Assembly: GCA_963833965.1 (NCBI GenBank)
Contig: CAWHZZ010000003.1
Coordinates: 248,001 to 312,000 of the forward strand
Direction: 5' to 3'
DNA from: CAJCIW01 sp963833965
GTDB lineage: Bacteria; Chlamydiota; Chlamydiia; Chlamydiales; Rhabdochlamydiaceae
Length of the DNA: 64,000 nucleotides
Shown here piece after piece: positions 15,418-23,300 of the stretch. The position numbers and the translations under genes are program-made. Numbering within the stretch: the stretch's first letter is position 1; each line of letters opens with the position of its first letter. Below the pieces are notes generated by a model that saw only the letters and a list, made by a program, of their open reading frames with translations, had not been told where the DNA came from and searched no databases.

Positions 15418-18400
15418 TATGGCCTCAGGTGGTGTTTTCCGTAGGTTTCTAAAAAGGGGAGTAGGACGCCTTGGTGGATCAGACCGATGTAATTGTGCCT
15501 TTGGTAGAGCGTTTCGAAGAGTTTTTTGATTTTTGCTTGCGCTCTTTCGAAGGCGAGGTTTTTCACAGTTTCCGTCACCCACTGCATATCGAAAATGAAA
15601 AGGTTCCAAATCGGCAATTCATGCTGGGATTGGGCCCACACATTCAGTAGGCGGGCTTGATTGGCCGCCTCTCGAGTGTGTTGAACGAGCGCTGCTTTGT
15701 CCACGGCGAATTGATGGGTGAATTCTTGAGAGGCCAGGTTTACGCGGTCCTCTAGCTGGTCTTTGCTTTGCCTCAAGCTGGCGAGGTAGGCGCGTTCTTC
15801 GACCAGAATCCTCGCGTTGAATTGGACGTTTAAGGAGGTAAAGAGGCGCGCGGATGCTTCTATTTCTTCCGCACTCGCTGCGTTCATGATTTGCAGAATG
15901 GGCCGGTTTAGCTCCTCTCTTTGTTCGGAGGGCAGACGTTGGATGGCGCTGACCAATTGCCTCTCTAAATTTCTGGCATGGGAAGAGGGCGGAGCGATGG
16001 CGGAAAGTCTGGCATCTTTTAACTCTGAACAAATTTGGTAAGCAGAAAGAAGAGCAGCATTGGTTTTTTGCGATTCTTCCATTTTTTGGATGGCGATGGA
16101 AAATTCTTGCAGGCATCGCTGCATTTCATCTGTGATGGGCATAGGGCAGCGATTGCGTAGGAGCGTGTTCAAATGGCCCCGAAGAAGGGTGAGCTGTGTT
16201 TTGCACAGAGCGACGTCCGATGAGGACATTCTCTGATTTTGAACAACGCCACCGATCGTCCGGAGAAGGCCAGATTGAACAAGAAGCGGGCCCACCAAGC
16301 GATCGTGAAATGCGATTTGATCGGCGAGCGTCTTCATAGTATTTAGCCTCTGCGCCATGGGATTGCAATGCGTTAAAAGCTGTCTCGACATTTCATTTAA
16401 ATGGTGTTTGGTCTCGGTATGGAAATTTCGATTGCCGTCGGCCTTGCCGAGTGCATCGACGCGCATCCGATTGAATCGAGAGGAGGAGTCGATCATTTCT
16501 GTGACTTTTGCGAGATATTCGCTTGAGCTGTGAGCATCCGTTATTTCCGTCGATAATCGATACATTTGTAGAGTAAACGCATTGCTCTCGTCTTTCAAGT
16601 TTCTGACAAATTGTCCGATGCCCCTTTTTTGTTTTTCATTGGTAAAATCGAATTTTTCATCGATAGCGTGAAAGATGGCCGTCTCCAAGATCTGGTCGCT
16701 CAGCTCTCTTATTCCCCGCTCCAAAGTAGCAAAATCGGCGTCGGTGACTGCCGCCTGATCATCGAACATCTCATTGGCGATGCAGAGGCCGTCGTAGAGC
16801 ATACGCTGCATTTCCTCTTCTTGGGTGACCGCAGATAAAGAGACGGAAATGGTCATGACGACGGTTTCCATAACCTCCGGAATAAAAGTATCGTCAAGCT
16901 CTCGTTCCGCGCGGTCTCTTACGGGAGCGCGATGGCGAAGAAAATTGCTGAGGCGGTCTTGGGTGCGGTACTGGCTTTTGTTTAGAACCTCCATGAGATA
17001 TTCCACAAGGCCTGCGATCTCATAGCGTTTGATATTGGTGTCTCTGCTCCGCAGACCGCCGGCGTTGCTTCCCTCATCGTTTAAGCCTTGTTGAAGGGAT
17101 AGCAACACCTTTTGCAGCTGTCGATAGAGCATGCGCTGAGCCGAATAAGAAGCCGGGGTATTGCGCCTTAACGATTCGATCGCGCTATCCGTGTAATTTT
17201 GCAGCATCGGGGTGGCGCTGATCGCGATCTTTGTCCCCATTTGCAAAGTGAGATTGGCTATCCATTGCGGGATAAAGAGAATGGCTTTTAAACAAAAGCT
17301 GCAAAATATGTTCAGCCCCGTCATCAAAAAATTGAGAAAATGAAGAGAAGAGGAAGCGGGAATCTCCGCTTGAAAGTATTGATCGACAGATTCACTCCAT
17401 TTGATGCGGGGCCCGAATGTTTCGAAAAGAGTTTTACCGGCAGCAGCGAAAAGTTCCTGTTGTTTGAGGCCGCCGTTGCGCTCCGGCATTTTGATCGCAT
17501 CTTCCATCATCACACTGAAATCCCTGACCTGCGATGCAGGAGTATTCGCCACTTGATTGTAAGCGCCGCTTGTTACCGCTAGCCAGTTGCGCGCAAGCCG
17601 GATCATTCCTTCTTCCTTGGATTCTTTGCTGGTGGCCGAGGTGGAGATCTCTTTTTTTGCGAGATCCAGGAGGTTCCCGAAGATAGAATTTGTGAAAAAA
17701 GAAGCAATCGGTAGCAAAAAGTCATAGACTATTTTTGCCGTCCATTTGGTGAACGGTCCGAAGAAGCCGGTATTCGCCTCATTGATTTTTTCGAATAGGC
17801 GAGAGCGGAACGTGGGGGAGAGCTCATTCATGGGAAGCTCGCCCGGTCTATGGATTTCCGCGTTGATCCTATCGTCATTTTGATAGCCGCAAAATTTCGC
17901 CAAGATCAGCTTGGCGAGCCCATAAGAAGAGGCGCGTTTTTGAAAGAGTTCTGCTTTCTGCGAAATCTCTCTGGCCGTGATCCTCGGCGGCGCTCTTTCA
18001 GCAGCGTCGCGAATGGCATTTTGATGGGAGTTGATATTCTGCAGAAAATCAGGAATGGCGGACACATGCGTTCTGACGGGATTGAGCGGTAGCCGCAAGC
18101 CTTGCAAATAGACTTGGCTATTCTGCATGAATTGCAGCGCGTCGCCAAGCACTGCGATCAGATCAGCCCATGAACCATTCTCCAGGGCTCCGCGAAGGCG
18201 CACAATCATTGGATTGATCGTGCTCCCCAGCAAATGCTGCTGTTCGGCCGGCCCTCGTTGAATGTGTTCGCGGATCTTTTCAAAAACGTACCTCAAAAGG
18301 GAGGCCAAAGATCTCGCCCCTTGCTGAGAAAGAGCATTTCCCGTCGATGAGAGGATCGAGTCAAGGAATCTCCTCCCTTGGGCAGCGATGCCCCCGACGT

Positions 18401-19586
18401 TCAATCCCGCATCCCCGGGCACTGGCGGATTGGGCAGAGGCTGAATAGCGGCAGGGGCTACCGGCTGCTGCGGCGAAAGTAGATTTTGGACCCCATTTCC
18501 CAGTTGTGTGATGCTACGCCCAATTCCCTCGATCATGAGATCGGTGGCCTCTTCGATCATTCCTCGCTGGGCGTTGAAGCTGGCGCCTAGAATTTGAAAG
18601 GCGGCGTCCGATTGTCCTATCAGTTGCCCATGGGCAGGCAGGGGTTGATTATTATTCTGAATACCTGCGTCAAACTGCTCCAGCGCGGTCCAATGCTCGG
18701 CCGTGATTTGCGGGACAGACCCGCGCTGGCCAAGCAGCAGAGCAAGCTTCCCATGCAGAACTTGCCTCAGGTGGATTAACTCGGGGGCGGGAGCATTCCG
18801 CGAAAGAGCGCTGCGATAATTTTCGCAGGTCTCCTTGCTCTCTCGTAAAGGCAAAAAGACGCGGCCATTCAGATGCTGCCGAAGCGTTGCCAGCCCTTCG
18901 GCGACGACCCCGTGCTGAGGATGATTGAACTGATGGCGGAGCGATTGGAAAAATCCATTGGGCTCGCTCAAACTTTGCGTGAGGTAACTGACAGTTTGCA
19001 AGAGCGCCCCTTCGTGGTTTTCGATGATTGTCGAAAGAATCCCTTCCGCAATCTGTAGCCGCAATGTCGCATTCGCGCTCACAACAAGTGCGTTCGATGG
19101 CCCCGTCACGTCTGTATCGAGGAGCGCCCTCAGAGTTGTCAGCTGCTGGATCCCCGTATCATTGACACTCGACGCTATGGAGCGCAGGCCATTGGCATCA
19201 AGGCCATTGAGTAACTGTTTGATCTGGTCTAAGTCCTCTTGAGAAGGAGCGCGCAAAAAAGCTTGGATCGCGCTTAGCAGCCGGTGGAGATTCTCAGGGC
19301 AGCGCCGAAGAAGCGCTTCGTTAAAGACATAGCGAACGCGGTTGATGATCTCCTCTTGGTTGCCATTAAAAAGTTCCGTCACCCTGTTGGCAAACCCTTG
19401 GGCAGCCTCCTCGGTGGCATGCCTTGCTGGCGCATAAACTAAGTTCTGCGCTCCTCGCCACGCTCGCGAAAGAAAACCAGGCCGCGCCTGTTGCTGTTGA
19501 GGAGGCGTCGCGGGTTGTGCCGGGGCATGAAAATATTGTCCCCAATTAATGGGAGCTTGAGTAGCGTTCGATGTAGATGTTGCCAT
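15417..19586 (-). CDS. giant helical protein, paralogue A (about 1389 aa)
   Basis: The start is set at ATG 19586 (MATSTSNATQAPINWG), preceded by AGAGAG; an in-frame ATG 18 codons upstream lacks that context. The N-terminus is Ser/Thr/Ala/Pro/Gln-rich. The body is almost entirely predicted helix with two weakly hydrophobic patches in the middle (about residues 630-660 and 775-810). It is a paralogue of the 20397-25958 gene: SWADLIAVLGDALQFMQNSQ in one corresponds to RWGDLYQILGNAAQAMRAVK in the other, and TSGAYNQVANTPAS to LGGAYENVANDPKP. It lacks the 15/19-residue repeat region of its partner. Function unknown. A polar N-terminus and great size fit a secreted chlamydial effector, but that is only inference. 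Confidence 0.85.
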   Translation of the reverse strand: MATSTSNATQAPINWGQYFHAPAQPATPPQQQQARPGFLSRAWRGAQNLVYAPARHATEEAAQGFANRVTELFNGNQEEIINRVRYVFNEALLRRCPENLHRLLSAIQAFLRAPSQEDLDQIKQLLNGLDANGLRSIASSVNDTGIQQLTTLRALLDTDVTGPSNALVVSANATLRLQIAEGILSTIIENHEGALLQTVSYLTQSLSEPNGFFQSLRHQFNHPQHGVVAEGLATLRQHLNGRVFLPLRESKETCENYRSALSRNAPAPELIHLRQVLHGKLALLLGQRGSVPQITAEHWTALEQFDAGIQNNNQPLPAHGQLIGQSDAAFQILGASFNAQRGMIEEATDLMIEGIGRSITQLGNGVQNLLSPQQPVAPAAIQPLPNPPVPGDAGLNVGGIAAQGRRFLDSILSSTGNALSQQGARSLASLLRYVFEKIREHIQRGPAEQQHLLGSTINPMIVRLRGALENGSWADLIAVLGDALQFMQNSQVYLQGLRLPLNPVRTHVSAIPDFLQNINSHQNAIRDAAERAPPRITAREISQKAELFQKRASSYGLAKLILAKFCGYQNDDRINAEIHRPGELPMNELSPTFRSRLFEKINEANTGFFGPFTKWTAKIVYDFLLPIASFFTNSIFGNLLDLAKKEISTSATSKESKEEGMIRLARNWLAVTSGAYNQVANTPASQVRDFSVMMEDAIKMPERNGGLKQQELFAAAGKTLFETFGPRIKWSESVDQYFQAEIPASSSLHFLNFLMTGLNIFCSFCLKAILFIPQWIANLTLQMGTKIAISATPMLQNYTDSAIESLRRNTPASYSAQRMLYRQLQKVLLSLQQGLNDEGSNAGGLRSRDTNIKRYEIAGLVEYLMEVLNKSQYRTQDRLSNFLRHRAPVRDRAERELDDTFIPEVMETVVMTISVSLSAVTQEEEMQRMLYDGLCIANEMFDDQAAVTDADFATLERGIRELSDQILETAIFHAIDEKFDFTNEKQKRGIGQFVRNLKDESNAFTLQMYRLSTEITDAHSSSEYLAKVTEMIDSSSRFNRMRVDALGKADGNRNFHTETKHHLNEMSRQLLTHCNPMAQRLNTMKTLADQIAFHDRLVGPLLVQSGLLRTIGGVVQNQRMSSSDVALCKTQLTLLRGHLNTLLRNRCPMPITDEMQRCLQEFSIAIQKMEESQKTNAALLSAYQICSELKDARLSAIAPPSSHARNLERQLVSAIQRLPSEQREELNRPILQIMNAASAEEIEASARLFTSLNVQFNARILVEERAYLASLRQSKDQLEDRVNLASQEFTHQFAVDKAALVQHTREAANQARLLNVWAQSQHELPIWNLFIFDMQWVTETVKNLAFERAQAKIKKLFETLYQRHNYIGLIHQGVLLPFLETYGKHHLRP

Positions 19587-19661
19587 TGTAAATCTCTCTT
19601 TTGTGAAAAAAAGTTTTCCTCTTTTGTTTATTGCCGTCAATCATTTAATATTTTCCAGAAT

Positions 19662-20300
19662 ATGGACCCATTCGACTCTCTACTACACGTCGCTGATCGA
19701 TTGCTCGGCCCCAACGGATGCGCCTGGGATAAGAAACAAACATTTTTGACCTTGCAGCCCTATGTTTTGGAAGAGGCGCATGAAGTGCTCGAGGCCATCG
19801 ACGCCGATGACGACCGCAAAATGGTCGAAGAACTCGGCGATCTGCTCTACACCATTGTCTTTTATGGAAAATTAGCCGAAAAAAATGGGCGGTTTTCGAT
19901 GAATGAGATCGTCGATGCCGTGAGAGAAAAACTCATCCGCCGCCATCCCCATGTCTTCGGCGAGATCAAGGTGGATGGCGTCGACGACATCGTCAAGAAT
20001 TGGGAAAAAATCAAAGCGGAAGAGAAAAAAGAAGAAAAGAGAGAGAGCGCGTTTGACGGAATTCCTCCCTCTATGCCAGCAATGCTCAGAGCGCAAAAAA
20101 TCTTGAAGCGCATCGAACGCTCAGGTTCGCCTCTTGTCACAGAAACAAATGATTCCGCCGCCACCGAAGAGGAGATCGGCGATCAGCTATTGCAGCTCAT
20201 CCTCCGCGCCGAACACAACAAGATTGACGCAGAGAGCGCCCTCCGCCGCGCCCTTACCCGCCTCGAAGACTCCTTTCGCCAATCCGAAAAAAAGAAATAA
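19662..20300 (+). CDS. mazG: MazG-type nucleoside triphosphate pyrophosphohydrolase
   Basis: Hydrolyses NTPs/dNTPs to monophosphate and pyrophosphate, a nucleotide-pool housekeeping role. The start is set at ATG 19662 (MDPFDSLLHVADRL), which gives the standard MazG N-terminus; the longer frame upstream is antisense to the neighbouring giant gene. Motifs: GPNGCAWDKKQTF (residues 16-28), EEAHEVLEAI, EELGDLLYTIVFYGK with the metal-binding Glu/Asp, HPHVFGE, and the C-terminal half EEEIGDQLLQLI. At 212 residues it is shorter than the 263 of E. coli but keeps both halves. It is flanked on both sides by the giant paralogues on the other strand. Confidence 0.93.
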   Translation: MDPFDSLLHVADRLLGPNGCAWDKKQTFLTLQPYVLEEAHEVLEAIDADDDRKMVEELGDLLYTIVFYGKLAEKNGRFSMNEIVDAVREKLIRRHPHVFGEIKVDGVDDIVKNWEKIKAEEKKEEKRESAFDGIPPSMPAMLRAQKILKRIERSGSPLVTETNDSAATEEEIGDQLLQLILRAEHNKIDAESALRRALTRLEDSFRQSEKKK

Positions 20301-20309
20301 AGAGGTCAA

Positions 20310-20396
20310 AATAACAGGATGACCAGGATGAATAGGATGGGGAATTTTTTCTGGAATTTTCTTTATCCTGTCCATCCTGGTCATCCTGTTATTTTT
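20310..20396. repeat. GGAT-rich inverted repeat, copy 2
   Basis: AAATAACAGGATGACCAGGA (20310-20329) is the reverse complement of the right arm that ends just before 20397; the arms pair over about 20 bp with further GGAT/ATCC pairing inside. It fills the whole gap between mazG and the giant gene, whose stop codon abuts it. It could serve as a bidirectional terminator. Confidence 0.85.
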
Positions 20397-23300
20397 TTAC
20401 TTACTGCACTTCAGATAAGGAACCAAGAAGAGGTGGTTGAGGAGGCCGTAACGGTAGGTCTCTTCCTGTTTGAGGAAGTGCATGAAGCCGTTCAGGCGCT
20501 CGCGGACGCGATCGTAAACGAGCCCCGAGGCCCAATCTTGCATTCCCTTCATGTCGACTGGGTTGAAGTTAATGTAGGGGATGCCTCGGATGTGGTCCGC
20601 TTCCCATTGGCGCAGAGTTTGCAGATGCTGCTGTGAAGTGGCAATCGCATTGCGGATGCCGGTCTTTGCCGCTTCTGCATGGTTAGGATCGAGCAGGTGC
20701 GAGCCCTCAATGGCATTGGACATTCTTTGGTAAGAGAGGTAATAGTTGCCGCGCTGGGCGTCGAGCGAAGTCGTCGCCTGGGCGAGGGCTTGCCTGCAGA
20801 TCGACAGGAACTCTTGGCGGGCGAAGTCGACCTGCTGTGGGACGGTCGCGTCTTCGATATTTTTGAGCGTCATCAAGAGCCGTGGGCGGTATGTATCGTC
20901 AAAGTGGCTGTTAATTTCTTGTTTGAATGCCGCCAATTGATCGCGCAAGGGCGAATTTGCTGGAATCGGGTTTAGAGCCTGCTTTCTTTGATGGGCGATT
21001 TGTTCGATTCGCGAGCCATTTTGCGCTGCTGCGATTGAGAAGCTGCGCATTTTGGCGCTCTTTTTGGCCTCGAGTAAGATCGAGGCGAAAATTCTCGCTT
21101 CTGCCGCGATCTGTTCGGCGAGCTGGGCGTAGTGGCGCATTTTTTTCAGTTCTTTGAGATGAGTGTCGAGGATCGCCAGCTGGTTTTCAGCGAAAGTGAG
21201 CTCCTCATTCGTCGGCCCGACGGCTGCAGGGAATAACTTAAGAGGAATTGTTGTCGCGGCTGATTTGATCTGTGTCAGATGGGGAGCGACAAGCCCTACA
21301 TTTTCCAAGGCCGTCAAATGCTGCTTCATCTGAGAGATAGCCTGCACAACCGGTTTCGACTGCTCTGCGATTCCTAAATAACTTTTTTCGATTTCGTCTT
21401 TATTGTCGGAAGCGAGTTTAGAGCTCTTGGCTTGGAAGCTTGAATCGTAATTTTGCGCTTCGTAGGCCAGTGTTTGCTCGATGATTTTGTTAATCTTATT
21501 TTTCCCTTCGGCAGAGGCAAAGTCCATCGATGTCAAAGCTTGCAAGTCTTGCTCTGTCGCCGTCAAGAATTCTTGCGACCGCTGGTGCAGATCTTCCACA
21601 TAGCTTTTGCTCGCGTCTTGCTCTTTTTTTCCGCTGAAATCGAATTTTTCTTCCACGGCAGAGCCTACCGCCAGACGAAGAATTTGCCCGCCGAGTTTCA
21701 CGATTTGATGTTCTTCATCCTGCATTTCTTGCAGTGTCACTGTCTCGCCAAGTTCAAATGAGCGATTCACGAGATTTGCGAACTTATAAGTGAGTTTTTC
21801 GAGTTGGTGTCTTTTGGCGAGCGACTCAATAGCGGCGACGAGGATATTGGTGACTCTTTCAATGACATCTTCGATGAATAGATCATCGACGGCCTTATTG
21901 ACCTTTGCGCTGAGCAAGCTGCCTTTGATCAACTCCCTCAATTCATCTTTCGTTTGACATTTTGATTTACGCAAAATTTCGAACAGGTTTTTCACCAGGG
22001 CGTTGAGCTCTTTTTTCTCCAGATGGGAAGGCTCTTTCAATTCAGAGTCGGGTTCTCCATCTTCATTAGGCTGCTGGGGTCCAGGATTTGTTTGGACGCC
22101 TCTGAGCTCTTTTCTCAGCAGTTTTAAAATCTCATCCAATTGTTCATGGATGACGCTATTCATCGCATGAGTATATCCGCGGACGTCTTGCATCGATCCT
22201 AAGGATTTATCGATGACTGTTTGCACCATCAATTCCGGATCGCCGATCAAATGTTTAGCAGCCCATCCAAAGAATCCAGAACCCACAGTTTTCTTAATCA
22301 CATTTTGGGCAAATTCCAGATAGAGTTCTTTCGTCTCAAATCCCAGGTTGGATTCTTTTGTGTCTAATTCTTTCTTCAGCATTTCTTGGAGAGTTCCCGT
22401 CGGCTTGGGATCGTTTGCGACATTTTCGTAGGCCCCGCCTAAAATGGTGAGGTAGCGGGTGAAATTCTTGGTGACCTGATTGCGCAGGCCGCTGAACTGT
22501 TCTTTTTTATGTTTATCGATGTAATCGAAGACTTCGTTGAAATAAATCGTCGTTGCTTTTTTGGTGTAGTGTCTAACAATCTTGTTGTAAATGTAGTATT
22601 GGATTTTAGCATAAACTCGAGTGACGAAATTGACTTTACTCTTTTCTAATTCTTCGAAAAGAAGATCTCTGAGCACTTCATCTGTCTTTCCGTTTTTCTC
22701 TTTCGCTTTCTTCATTAAAGTCAGGTAAAAGACTTCATCCGATGGTCTGAGTTTGCAGATGTCTTGATAAATGTGTTTAATCGTCAAATAACGAGAAGCG
22801 TTGCCGATCAGTTTATTTTTTTCATCGCCTGCCAGCTTCCTCCAATCTTGATTGACGGGCTGCTCAGGAGCAAGGTCCATCGCGTCTTGCAAGGCATTGA
22901 TATTGTCTGAGTATGCTGCTTCGGACGTGGCCGCGGGATTGCCGACCGGGCTCGTATTGGGAATGCGAAACCCATTGACGTAGATTTTGACAGCTCTCAT
23001 CGCTTGGGCGGCATTCCCGAGAATTTGATATAGATCTCCCCATCTTCCTGTTTGTTGCACAGAGTTAAGAGTGAAAATAATTTCTTCCAAAGCCGTTTTT
23101 GGCTGCCGGAAGGTTTCTGTATTGTCCATTTTTGCGAGGACCTGATTGATGCCAAGGATGAGAACACTGGCAAAAGAAGAAATCGCCTGGCCAGAGATTG
23201 CTTGGGCGCCTTTGTCTAAGATTGTTTTAAGAATGGAGCTGCCATTCGCAAGAAATTGGGAGACTGTTCCTTCTTCAGCGGGGGCAGCATCTCCGGGCTC

